Positions 36,320 to 43,635 are shown, numbered from the stretch's first letter. The stretch is DNA of 64,000 nucleotides from Terriglobia bacterium (GCA_020072785.1 JAIQGG010000002.1:310001-374000); one strand, 5' to 3'. Numbers and translations are program-made. Notes: generated from the letters alone by a model not told the origin.

Positions 36320-36566
36320 GACTCACCTCCTTCTTTTTGTTGCCCGGAAGTCCCCCGGTTGCGGTGGGGGTAGTTCCCGTCAGCCGAATGCCGCACTGAA
36401 GCAAGCGGTCCGTTGAGCCAGCAACCTTGAGCTGCTCGAAGCCCCACTCCACCAACAGCACCCCAAGGTTGCCGAGCACGCGCTTTTCCCGCTCAGCAAA
36501 TTCCTCCAGTCCCGCTCGCAGTTCTTGGCGGACGCGCAAACTAAGCGGTACTTTCCATTCGCCCAT
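36312..36566 (-). CDS. RHH-like small protein, tandem paralogue 2
   Basis: 84 residues. MGEWKVPLSLRVRQELRAGLEEFAEREKRVLGNLGVLLVEWGFEQLKVAGSTDRLLQCGIRL is highly similar to paralogues 1 and 3; the C-terminal ~20 residues are unrelated. The Shine-Dalgarno AAGGGGGTGA contains the stop codon of the upstream copy, so translation is coupled. Confidence 0.72.
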   Translation of the reverse strand: MGEWKVPLSLRVRQELRAGLEEFAEREKRVLGNLGVLLVEWGFEQLKVAGSTDRLLQCGIRLTGTTPTATGGLPGNKKKEVSRG

Positions 36567-36569
36567 AGC

Positions 36570-36806
36570 TCACCCCCTTTTCACTATCCAGGCAGTATCC
36601 CGTTGTTGGGTAGCCCCTTTGGAATGATTTCCCCTCCGCAGCAAGCGCTCCGTCGAGCCAGCCGCTTTAAGCTGCTCGTAGCCCCATTCCAGGAGAATCG
36701 CTCCCAGATTGCCCAGGGAGCGTTGCTCGCCAGCGGCAAACTCCACCAGTTCAGCGCGGAGTTCTGGCCGAATACGCATAGTGACTGACATTTTCCATAT
36801 GCCCAT
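36570..36806 (-). CDS. RHH-like small protein, tandem paralogue 1
   Basis: 78 residues. MGIWKMSVTMRIRPELRAELVEFAAGEQRSLGNLGAILLEWGYEQLKAAGSTERLLRRG. First of the four-gene array, starting 5 bp after the stop of the 36812-37138 gene. The four copies differ mainly at the putative DNA-contact strand (residues 3-12) and at the C-terminus, which would fit different DNA targets or heterodimers (inference). Confidence 0.72.
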   Translation of the reverse strand: MGIWKMSVTMRIRPELRAELVEFAAGEQRSLGNLGAILLEWGYEQLKAAGSTERLLRRGNHSKGATQQRDTAWIVKRG

Positions 36807-36811
36807 CGTCG

Positions 36812-37138
36812 TTACCTCGGAATCGGCTTCATGTATTCGCGGATGATGTCGAAGTCGAAAGTCTTCGCGTCGCAGATGTCGGCCCCGGCGATGAACATGT
36901 TGCAGGCGTAGCGGAGCGAGAACTCTGTCTTATCGGTGAAGCGGACAGAGATATAGATCGTCCCGTCCTCGATGGAATTGTTGATGAAATCCACGACCTT
37001 GCCATGGACCTCGGGATATCTCCTGCGCAGCCGTTCGTGCCGCTTCTTTATCCGCTCGTCGAGTTGCCTGTTTTCCTCGGCGCTAATCGGGGTTACGGAC
37101 GTGCCTCCGACCCGCATGACCTTCGGCTTCTTCGTCAT
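36812..37138 (-). CDS. Hypothetical small protein upstream of the RHH array
   Basis: 108 residues from ATG 37138, with AAAGGA upstream; a longer in-frame start at 37210 adds 24 residues. A basic helical N-terminal half (ENRQLDERIKKRHERLRRRYPEVHGKVVDFINN) is followed by a beta-rich half (GTIYISVRFTDKTEFSLRYACNMFIAGADICDAKTFDFDIIREY). I do not recognise the family. It probably shares an operon with the RHH array. Confidence 0.55.
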   Translation of the reverse strand: MTKKPKVMRVGGTSVTPISAEENRQLDERIKKRHERLRRRYPEVHGKVVDFINNSIEDGTIYISVRFTDKTEFSLRYACNMFIAGADICDAKTFDFDIIREYMKPIPR

Positions 37139-37276
37139 GGCAATAAATCCTTTCCGCGGCGTGGTGGCCGCAAGTTGGGCGGTGGATGGAACCGCCGGGA
37201 CACACGACACCTGACGGAGCCGGTTGCCGGCACGGAGAGAGAGAGGAAATCAGCCTAATAGGACTACGTCACAGGT

Positions 37277-37399
37277 TTACGGCGGGGGATGCGCGATGCG
37301 CGGAGGGATGCTCAGGGGAATGAACTGCTGCGGTGTGCCATGCTGGAACAAAGCGGGTTGCGCCAAAAACAGGAACCCGCTACCTTCTTCGATAGCCAT
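37277..37399 (-). CDS. Candidate 40-residue small protein
   Basis: ATG 37397-37399 is preceded by a perfect AGGAGG at optimal distance (37405-37410), which decides in favour of a gene despite the size. The product begins MAIEEGSGFLFLAQPALF and ends in a Pro-rich PPRIAHPPP. It lies in the otherwise empty 342-bp gap between the HTH gene at 37481 and the 37138 gene, same strand. Function unknown; it could be a leader peptide. Confidence 0.35.
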   Translation of the reverse strand: MAIEEGSGFLFLAQPALFQHGTPQQFIPLSIPPRIAHPPP

Positions 37400-37480
37400 C
37401 GTTGCCTCCTTATCCGAGGTGATGCTGGTCAGGGGCGTGTCGGTGCTCAAACACCGGCGCGTCCCGTTTGCTTAATTGGA

Positions 37481-37702
37481 TTACTTCTTGCCTTTCCTTC
37501 TACGACTTCCTTTACCCCAATAATGCTTGTCCTTATATTTTCTGACCTGCTCTATCTCGGCTTCGGTCCAGAGTCGAATACTGAGGCCCCCAACAGATTG
37601 AACAGGAGGTGCGGGGACCTTATTCGTATGTATCCATCGATGCAGTGTGTCATTTCCGATCCCCAGAAGCTTTGCGACCTTTACCGTAGAGTAGGTCTTC
37701 AT
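37481..37702 (-). CDS. MerR/HTH-17-type small DNA-binding protein
   Basis: 73 residues. MKTYSTVKVAKLLGIGNDTLHRWIHTNKVPAPPVQSVGGLSIRLWTEAEIEQVRKYKDKHY is a complete MerR-type HTH (VAKLLGIxxxTLHRWI) with the wing and a following helix, then a basic tail GKGSRRRKGKK. Likely an island regulator or second directionality factor. Co-directional with the RHH operon downstream. Confidence 0.75.
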   Translation of the reverse strand: MKTYSTVKVAKLLGIGNDTLHRWIHTNKVPAPPVQSVGGLSIRLWTEAEIEQVRKYKDKHYWGKGSRRRKGKK

Positions 37703-37724
37703 TCATAGAATCCTAAATGCATTA

Positions 37725-38063
37725 CTATTTGTCAAGCACAAAATCACACCCGGCAGGACAACCCCTCATAGCCCCATCCGGCCCGCCTTGAAGAGTACCG
37801 CAATCCTCACCCGAATCGAAAGCCCCTGCGAGCATCCCTCCGCTATTGAAATCAATTGTTCTGGCATCTATAAAGCTCGAATCCCAGAAGCTCTGGCAAG
37901 TGCTGAGGCTCAAGTTGATCGACTTGACCATATGGAGCCCAGCCATCTGTCGATCCTCGACCGAAATGTGGATTAGGTTAGTACCACTAATTATTTGGCT
38001 AATGAATTGCGCGTTTGCATCGGTCTCAGGAGGAGAGGTGGTATTATTGCTGCTGTCGTTCAA
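37725..38063 (-). CDS. Doubtful 112-residue ORF (TTG start)
   Basis: TTG at 38061-38063 with no ribosome-binding site. The product is Ser/Asp/Gly-rich (MNDSSNNTTSPPETDANAQF) with several Cys near the C-terminus and resembles no known family. It occupies the region upstream of the Ubl operon in opposite orientation. It may be real island sequence with atypical composition or non-coding DNA. Confidence 0.25.
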   Translation of the reverse strand: MNDSSNNTTSPPETDANAQFISQIISGTNLIHISVEDRQMAGLHMVKSINLSLSTCQSFWDSSFIDARTIDFNSGGMLAGAFDSGEDCGTLQGGPDGAMRGCPAGCDFVLDK

Positions 38064-38076
38064 GGCATAGTAAACT
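38047..38076 (+). promoter_or_regulatory. Weak candidate promoter for the Ubl operon
   Basis: TTGCTG (38047-38052), 18-bp spacer, TAAACT (38071-38076), about 20 bp before the leader ORF at 38099. Local AT-richness makes chance matches likely. Confidence 0.25.
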
Positions 38077-38098
38077 TAATTACATCAAACGAGGTTCG

Positions 38099-38194
38099 AT
38101 GGACAAAAATGCGAGAGAAGCAAAGATCGATGATGACACGTGCCGCTCGCTGGCACATAATTCAGGCTGCTTGGAGGAGAATATAAATGGATGA
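38099..38194 (+). CDS. 31-codon leader ORF coupled to the Ubl gene
   Basis: ATG 38099 with GAGG 4-5 bp upstream; the product starts MDKNAREAKIDDDTCRSLAH and ends EENING. Its stop TGA (38192-38194) lies inside the first codons of the Ubl gene (ATG 38187), and the Shine-Dalgarno of the Ubl gene lies within this ORF. This is a typical arrangement for translational coupling or attenuation. Function unknown. Confidence 0.35.
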   Translation: MDKNAREAKIDDDTCRSLAHNSGCLEENING

Positions 38195-38438
38195 ACCGAA
38201 AAAAGAGCGAACATATCACTATTTTGTTGATGGAGTGAAATACGAAACGCAAATGTCTTCGATCACGGGAGCCGAGATCAAGGCCAAGATTCCAAACTTT
38301 AATCCAAGTTACAGCCTATATTTGGAAGGGCAAGGGGGCGAACCGGATAAGCTAATTACCGACACCGATTCTGTCCCACTCGAACACGGCCCCAATCGTT
38401 TCCATACTGTTCCTCCAGCCTCCTTCGGCAGAAAATGA
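38187..38438 (+). CDS. Ubiquitin-like modifier (Multi_ubiq-type beta-grasp domain)
   Basis: 83 residues. The sequence TYHYFVDGVKYETQMSSITGAEIKAKIPNFNPSYSLYLEGQGGEPDKLITDTDSVPLEHGPNRFHTVPPASFG has the pattern of prokaryotic multi-ubiquitin domains: FxVDGxxYxT, (S/T)GxEIKA, xxYxLYLEG, Vx(L)EHGxNRFxTVPPAxFG. Only one domain is present. The C-terminus is FGRK, a single Gly followed by two residues, not Gly-Gly, so trimming by the JAB or DUF6527 partner may be needed. GGAGGAG precedes the ATG. First gene of a five-gene operon. Confidence 0.82.
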   Translation: MDEPKKERTYHYFVDGVKYETQMSSITGAEIKAKIPNFNPSYSLYLEGQGGEPDKLITDTDSVPLEHGPNRFHTVPPASFGRK

Positions 38439-38818
38439 GTATTCTGGAAACGCAACTTGCAGATCTCAAGGCACAACCTGGCTGTGCCGATGCAGAGGTC
38501 CAGTTAGTGCCCGATGGTTCTGCCATCATAACGATCCCCAATGTCACGCTCCCGACTGGATGGTCTAAATCTGCTACGACAATCCGATTCGTGGCTCCAG
38601 TTGGATACCCACATGCAAAGCCCGACTGTTTTTGGGCAGACACTGACCTTCGATTGCAGAGTAATGCGATGCCACAAGCTACAAACATCACACCTATACC
38701 TGGAACAGACTTGAGCAACTTGTGGTTTTCGTGGCACACGATGCATTGGGATCCCAATCGAGATAGCTTGACGACGTACCTCAATGTTGTGCGACAAAGA
38801 TTTAAGGAGCCAAAGTGA
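38435..38818 (+). CDS. E2-like protein (Prok-E2 family E type)
   Basis: 127 residues, overlapping the Ubl gene by ATGA. It fits the prokaryotic E2_E pattern: ITIPNVTLPTGWSKSATTIRFVAPVGYPHAKPDCFWADTDL, then LWFSWHTMHWDPNRDSLTTYLNVVRQRF. Only Cys17 and Cys65 (in KPDCFW) are present; neither sits at a position I can confirm as the catalytic Cys of classical E2s. The conserved WH...W-x-P-x-x-D-S-L-x-T-Y-L block is intact. It would receive the modifier from the E1 or present targets. Confidence 0.75.
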   Translation: MSILETQLADLKAQPGCADAEVQLVPDGSAIITIPNVTLPTGWSKSATTIRFVAPVGYPHAKPDCFWADTDLRLQSNAMPQATNITPIPGTDLSNLWFSWHTMHWDPNRDSLTTYLNVVRQRFKEPK

Positions 38819-40152
38819 ACGATACAGTTGTATTCCCCGGCGCGACATTTCAGCGCCTTCGAAGCCAACTGCTTGCAAGCGATCGTGAAACGTGTGCGGT
38901 GCTTCTTGCTCTGCCTTTGCAGGTTGGGAGAGGCACAAAATTTATAGTCAAAGAGGAGATTTACTTTGGAGAAGGCGATTACGTTGAAAGGTCGGGCTTA
39001 AGATCTTCCCTGCGATCAGAAACTGTCTTTACCATAGCGCAAAAGGCAAAGAGGCAAAATCAATCTGTCGTTTTCGTTCACACCCATCCGGGTGTCCACG
39101 GTTTTCCGCAATTCTCAACAGCTGATGATAAAGGGGAAGCTGTCCTAGCTCCGTTCCTTAAACAATACTTTCAGACCGAGTTGGCCCTCAGTTTGATCCT
39201 CGCTGCAGGCGGCTGCGCTGGAAGGATTATCCCTTGCGGAGCACCTTTGCGAATCGTTGAAGCAAGTAGTGAGTTCACTTTTCTTTCTAAACTTGACGCA
39301 GAGGAATCAGAATTCGAGCGCAGTGATCGTCATATTAGAGCCCTCGGCAGATCTGCCGTACCGATCCTCCAAAATCTAAAAATCGGAATCGTTGGACTGG
39401 GAGGCACGGGTTCACTAACCGCCCAGCAGCTTGCTTATTTGGGAGTTCGTGATTTTGTCCTGATGGATGACGACGTGATTGAATTGACAAATCTCAATCG
39501 TGTTGTGGGCGCAAGTCAGACCGATGTGAATCGACCGAAGACGAAAGTTACTGAAGATCTCATCAGGCGGATAGCCCCTGCTGCAAGGGTGCGCATTTAT
39601 GATGAGAGTGTTCTTGAAGATGTCTCGGTCCGAAAATTGTTGGACCGCGATCTCTTATTCTGCTGTACCGACTCTCACGGTAGTCGTGCCGTTATGAATC
39701 AGTTTGCTTATCAGTATGTCATCCCATGCATCGATATGGCGATCAGCATCTCGACTACGGATGAAAAGATCTCATATATAGTCGGGCGGATTCAATTGCT
39801 TGCTCCTGGTCTTGGATGTCTGACCTGCGGTGGACTTTTGGACGCGGGAGAGGTTCGCGTAGACTTGATGAGAGAGCATGAGCGGCGGCGGGACCCCTAC
39901 TTCCTTGGTCAAGCTGAACCTCAACCGGCCGTGATCTCCTTGAATTCAACCGTGTCATCACTTGCTGTAACTATGTTTCTAGGCACGATCACCCATGCGC
40001 CCTTGAATGCCCGATTCCAGCACTATGACGCCATCGCCGGAATTGTCAGAAGTGTTGAGCATCGTCCAAGACCGAATTGTATTGTTTGCTCCGAATCAGG
40101 CGCACTAGCTAGGGGAGACACCTGGCCGCTGCCGACCCGGAAGTCGCCATGA
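38815..40152 (+). CDS. JAB peptidase-E1 fusion (Ubl-activating enzyme with deconjugase domain)
   Basis: 445 residues, GTG start overlapping the E2 gene by 4 bp with AAGGAG upstream. Residues 1 to ~165 are a JAB/MPN-type domain with Glu25, HTH (89-91) and SxxD (101-104), the JAMM metal set with slightly longer spacing. From ~185 comes a ThiF/E1 adenylation domain with GIVGLGGTGS (191-200), DDDVIELTNLNRV and RPKTKV. Zinc CxxC pairs are at 335/338 and 422/425. It would adenylate the Ubl C-terminus and also cleave or mature it. Confidence 0.85.
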   Translation: MNDTVVFPGATFQRLRSQLLASDRETCAVLLALPLQVGRGTKFIVKEEIYFGEGDYVERSGLRSSLRSETVFTIAQKAKRQNQSVVFVHTHPGVHGFPQFSTADDKGEAVLAPFLKQYFQTELALSLILAAGGCAGRIIPCGAPLRIVEASSEFTFLSKLDAEESEFERSDRHIRALGRSAVPILQNLKIGIVGLGGTGSLTAQQLAYLGVRDFVLMDDDVIELTNLNRVVGASQTDVNRPKTKVTEDLIRRIAPAARVRIYDESVLEDVSVRKLLDRDLLFCCTDSHGSRAVMNQFAYQYVIPCIDMAISISTTDEKISYIVGRIQLLAPGLGCLTCGGLLDAGEVRVDLMREHERRRDPYFLGQAEPQPAVISLNSTVSSLAVTMFLGTITHAPLNARFQHYDAIAGIVRSVEHRPRPNCIVCSESGALARGDTWPLPTRKSP

Positions 40153-41684
40153 ACGACCACGCACCTCGCCTTATAGTTCTCTGGTCCGGAGCGCCGCCGT
40201 CTGATGTAATCGAGACTGAATTTCAGCGAAGAGGACTTGAACTAAGGATTGTTTCCAATGCGAACGAGGTTCGGGCGCATCTCCCTCTTTCGCGTGCCTT
40301 AGTATTTTGTGTTCCCACACTTAACCAGCAAGGTGTCACCGCCATTCTGCTTGCGTGCGCGGAATCAGTAGTTGTACACGGATTGGATCTGTGGATCCTC
40401 CCTGAAGACGAGGCTGTAGGAAAAAAAGTGCAGGAAGAAATGTACACTGCCTTTAAGAGATTTTTTAGTGGCAGAGAAGTGAGTCTACAATTTCGGCTCG
40501 CTCCGCACTTCGAGGAGCTCAAAGCTGCTCCCCATTTAATTCCTGAAGCTTGCGCACGCTACAGGCCAGGGCCACGCCCAAAAGCCGACTTGAAGCTGAG
40601 TCCGAAACCAACAGTAATTACTCGAAAGTACGGTCCAACCCTCGCGGAACTCTTGAGACGCTCGTTTAATGATTGCGTCCAGATTGAGCTTGAAGAACTG
40701 AGTGGCGGATATTCAGCCAAAGTTTTCAAAGTGCACGCAAGCTTTGAGCAACGCCGACTTGTTAACAGGCCCCTACCGTTCTATGCCAAGTACGATCTTC
40801 TCTTCAAAATCAATCAGGAACTACAGAACTATGAAGACCTGGTTGAAGCGGCTGTGCCTTTCAATCTGCGACCAAATCTGGACCCCAGTCGATGCATTCG
40901 GCGAGGTTACACCCATGGCTTAATCGTGGGCAATTTTGTTGAATACTCAGAGCCTCTTTGGGAAGCTGCTCGGAGGGGTCATGGCGCTGGCCCTATATAT
41001 TCGCTTTTTGATCAAGCGTTCAAGAGTTGGCGACTTAACTCTCAGCGAGAAACCCATCAGTCTATATTCCAAGATTTGGACGCAGCCAATATTCGCATCG
41101 AAGTCGATCGGATTGATGAGAGGAGAATTGAACATGTCAAAGCATTGGGAGCCAAGACAACTCCGAATGAGCTCTTGTCAGTCCTCAAGCGACTTCCGGC
41201 TCTTCCTCATCGCAAGGGTGTTATTCACGGCGATCTTCACGTCGGCAATGTTCGGGCCCGCGGAAACGATGCCGTGCTCATTGATTTCTACTCAGTGAAC
41301 AGCGGAGCACCGCTAGCTTTTGACCCTGCAACTCTTGAAGTGAGCTTGGCATTTGCAAAATATGAGAATGGCGACGTCGATTCTGACTGGAAAGACACGA
41401 TAGCTAGGCTCTATGATCCTTCCACTTTCCTTAAACCCCCTGAGCCCGCGCTGCAACAGCATAAGCGTGAATGGTTGTGGAATTGCGTGAGGCAGCTGCG
41501 AACGATTGCCCTGTCTCGGGAAGAACCCGATGGCACTCGTGAATATCAAACTGCGATCACCTTCGTTCTACTCCGCAGGATGATATACCCTTCCGATAAG
41601 CGCTATCCCGAATCCAGATTCGCAGTTGGATATCTGATCGCGGAGAGTCTACTTCTGAACCTCGCAAGTGAAGCGGGTATATGA
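40149..41684 (+). CDS. APH/TCAD-like protein kinase in the Ubl operon
   Basis: 511 residues, ATGA overlap with the E1 gene. The C-terminal two thirds look like an aminoglycoside-phosphotransferase-type kinase: lysine-bearing RPLPFYAKYDLLFK, catalytic loop HGDLHVGNVR (about 360-369) and metal motif LIDFYS (Asp near 379). The N-terminal ~130 residues (LIVLWSGAPPSDVIETEFQRRG...) form a separate alpha/beta, receiver- or TIR-like, domain of unknown role. The region from KYGPTLAELLRRSF resembles kinase-like domains of ternary conflict systems (TCAD9); this is from memory. It could phosphorylate the Ubl, the E2 or a target. Confidence 0.65.
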   Translation: MNDHAPRLIVLWSGAPPSDVIETEFQRRGLELRIVSNANEVRAHLPLSRALVFCVPTLNQQGVTAILLACAESVVVHGLDLWILPEDEAVGKKVQEEMYTAFKRFFSGREVSLQFRLAPHFEELKAAPHLIPEACARYRPGPRPKADLKLSPKPTVITRKYGPTLAELLRRSFNDCVQIELEELSGGYSAKVFKVHASFEQRRLVNRPLPFYAKYDLLFKINQELQNYEDLVEAAVPFNLRPNLDPSRCIRRGYTHGLIVGNFVEYSEPLWEAARRGHGAGPIYSLFDQAFKSWRLNSQRETHQSIFQDLDAANIRIEVDRIDERRIEHVKALGAKTTPNELLSVLKRLPALPHRKGVIHGDLHVGNVRARGNDAVLIDFYSVNSGAPLAFDPATLEVSLAFAKYENGDVDSDWKDTIARLYDPSTFLKPPEPALQQHKREWLWNCVRQLRTIALSREEPDGTREYQTAITFVLLRRMIYPSDKRYPESRFAVGYLIAESLLLNLASEAGI

Positions 41685-42220
41685 ACATGAGGGCGAATGC
41701 GGTCAGGTTTAAGGGCTTCGTCGCTGATCGAATTGAAGCCGGTGCGGTACTAAAGAAACCGGGCGACCTTGCCGTCATCAGTAGGGAGAAAATGCCTCGT
41801 TGGATCGTATTACGTTGTCCGAGCGGATGTGGTGATGATGTTCTGTTGAATCTGGATCGCAGAACCGGACGAGCCTGGTCTCTTTATAGAGAGTCTGGCA
41901 AGCGGGTCTCGATATACCCTTCAATCTGGAGGGATACGGGGTGTGGGAGCCATTTTATCGTCTGGAAGAATCGTGTTATCTGGTGCGACTATGATGAAGC
42001 ACTCCTGGATGTCGGCGAGGCAATTGATGCTGACAAGTCTGCCTCCGTTCTAAAAATCATCGGCGAAAGTCAAACGTATATTTCTTATGAGGAAATCGCG
42101 ACACGTCTCAACGCGATTCCATGGGAGATTCTCACGCTTTGTCATCGTTTGGTTCGCGAAGGTCTAATCGAAGAAGGGCGCATTAAAGAGCGAGGGAGAT
42201 TTAAGCTCGTTGACAGATAG
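41681..42220 (+). CDS. DUF6527-like putative peptidase of the Ubl operon
   Basis: 179 residues, ATGA overlap with the kinase gene. The middle contains GDLAVISREKMPRWIVLRCPSGCGDDVLLNL...SLYRESGKRVSIYPSIWRDTGCGSHFIVWKNRVIWC, with the CP-S-GCG and CGSHF-x-(VI)-x-x-x-x-(IV)-x-WC motifs of DUF6527, a family found with bacterial ubiquitin-like operons. The C-terminal ~60 residues (ISYEEIATRLNAIPWEILTLCHRLVREGLIEEGRI) look like a winged helix. A zinc-dependent peptidase that matures the Ubl is a plausible role. Confidence 0.7.
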   Translation: MNMRANAVRFKGFVADRIEAGAVLKKPGDLAVISREKMPRWIVLRCPSGCGDDVLLNLDRRTGRAWSLYRESGKRVSIYPSIWRDTGCGSHFIVWKNRVIWCDYDEALLDVGEAIDADKSASVLKIIGESQTYISYEEIATRLNAIPWEILTLCHRLVREGLIEEGRIKERGRFKLVDR

Positions 42221-42408
42221 GGCATGATGACGAGTCTGGGTTAGTGGCAATATCCCGTCGCGCTTGGCTGTCGGACTGCTATTGACCTGCTCATCCGTAA
42301 GATTGGCCGTTCTTGAATCCCTGTTCTACTCTGACGTTTAACTTATTGAATCCGCTCACGGAATAGCCGTGATTTTCCATGTTCGGAATACAGTATTTTT
42401 TGAATCGT

Positions 42409-42951
42409 CTAACCTTTGCGAAAATAGGCTTCTACCCAGAACTCAAGGGTCTTGTCGTGCCAATCGAGGGAGCCTGTTAGGGCTGGCCGTAGTTCCATTG
42501 CGTACCGCTCCCGCAAAACCTCTTGGTCGAGATGCAGTGTCTTCGCCAGATACTCAACATCCTCCCGGTCTCGCGGTCCATTCCGGCTTATCTTTGAGAG
42601 AACCAAATCGTAAGGGTCGAGAACGAAGAGCCGCATGTTTTTGAAGCGTTCGGGGAATAGCTCTTTCATCCGCTCTTCGTAGCTCTCTGGTACGGATGCG
42701 ACCGCCGCATGTTGCACATGGACCTTATACTTTCGCGCCAAGGGTGAACCTTCCCCTGCTATCTCTTGTAAATCACGTGCGCGATTGTAGGGAACGAGGG
42801 AAAAATAATCCAAGTCATTTGTGCTTCGCGGCAGTCCGTAGGCAGCGACAATCGCAAATCCGCCGATGCAGTGAAACTCGAAAGGCTCACTGAGGAGGCC
42901 GTCAAGTTCTTCTAGAAACATGGCCCACGGTGAAGGAAGGTCAGACGGCAT
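42409..42951 (-). CDS. DUF6036-type nucleotidyltransferase-like protein (toxin candidate)
   Basis: 180 residues. EFHCIGGFAIVAAYGLPRSTNDLDYFSLVP has the GG-x(n)-TxDLDY nucleotidyltransferase motif with two acidic residues. LDPYDLVLSKISRNGPRDREDVEYLAKTLHLD matches the C-terminal K(I/L)xR...RDxxDV region of AbiEii/DUF6036 proteins. It overlaps the XRE gene by 11 bp; the pair resembles a toxin-antitoxin module in which the NTase modifies tRNA or protein. Confidence 0.75.
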   Translation of the reverse strand: MPSDLPSPWAMFLEELDGLLSEPFEFHCIGGFAIVAAYGLPRSTNDLDYFSLVPYNRARDLQEIAGEGSPLARKYKVHVQHAAVASVPESYEERMKELFPERFKNMRLFVLDPYDLVLSKISRNGPRDREDVEYLAKTLHLDQEVLRERYAMELRPALTGSLDWHDKTLEFWVEAYFRKG

Positions 42952-43600
42952 AGCGCAACATATCGGGCCGCAGATCGCTCAGAAGATTCCATTGCCGTGC
43001 TTCTTCTGAGCTATGCTCTCGAAGCCAGCGGCGCTCTGGTTCGTTGAGTTCCTTGCAGAAGGAATCTTCCCTTTCGAGTTTGCTCTCGGCAAGTGCTTTT
43101 TCAGGTTCTCGAAGAACGTCGTTCCCGCTTGCCAGTCTTGTCAGAGTCACAGTGAATCCTAGGCGATTTTGCAGGTTTCTCATTCGAGCCTGTGGAACTA
43201 GCCAGTCAAAGTCCATGTCTGGATAGCGAGAAACGAGCCAGGGGAGACCTTCGACAACGCGGGCCTCAAGATTACGTTGGGCCAAAGCCGCCAGCAAAAA
43301 CTCAACCGGGTTCACTTTCCTTGTTCCTCGGCGAAAATGTGCGAAACCAGGGTATCCCAGGGAAGCAAGCTCGAAAGCCAAGAAATCAGGAGTCACGTTC
43401 TTAGGAACCTCAGAAACAGAGAGTACCGTAGGCGGCAGCCCGTATACGTGCATCAGTTTTCGAGCAAGCTCAGGAGAAGGATTTCTCTCACCTCTCTCCA
43501 GCATCGAAAGATAGGCTTGGGTCACACCCAGACGGTCAGCGGCCTGCTGTTGGTTGTAGCCAAGCTGTAGTCTAGCCTGTTTTAGTTGTTCTGAACTCAT
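42941..43600 (-). CDS. XRE-family regulator (antitoxin candidate)
   Basis: 219 residues. An N-terminal HTH (QLKQARLQLGYNQQQAADRLGVTQAYLSMLERGERNPSPELARKLMHVYG) is followed by a ~150-residue helical domain unique to this type. ATG at 43600 lies only 6 nt from the -10 box, so its mRNA is likely leaderless. The operator (43608-43628) overlaps the promoter, which predicts autorepression. Partner of the NTase gene downstream. Confidence 0.85.
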   Translation of the reverse strand: MSSEQLKQARLQLGYNQQQAADRLGVTQAYLSMLERGERNPSPELARKLMHVYGLPPTVLSVSEVPKNVTPDFLAFELASLGYPGFAHFRRGTRKVNPVEFLLAALAQRNLEARVVEGLPWLVSRYPDMDFDWLVPQARMRNLQNRLGFTVTLTRLASGNDVLREPEKALAESKLEREDSFCKELNEPERRWLREHSSEEARQWNLLSDLRPDMLRYAV

Positions 43601-43606
43601 GCAAAA

Positions 43607-43635
43607 TTTATAACACCAAGTGTTATAAGTGTCAA
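43607..43635 (-). promoter_or_regulatory. Promoter with embedded palindromic operator for the XRE/NTase pair
   Basis: On the minus strand: TTGACA (43635-43630), 17-bp spacer, TATAAA (43612-43607). The 9-bp inverted repeat TTATAACAC/GTGTTATAA, 3-bp centre, spans 43608-43628 and covers the spacer and most of the -10 box. The start codon A (43600) falls at the expected transcription start. Confidence 0.75.
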
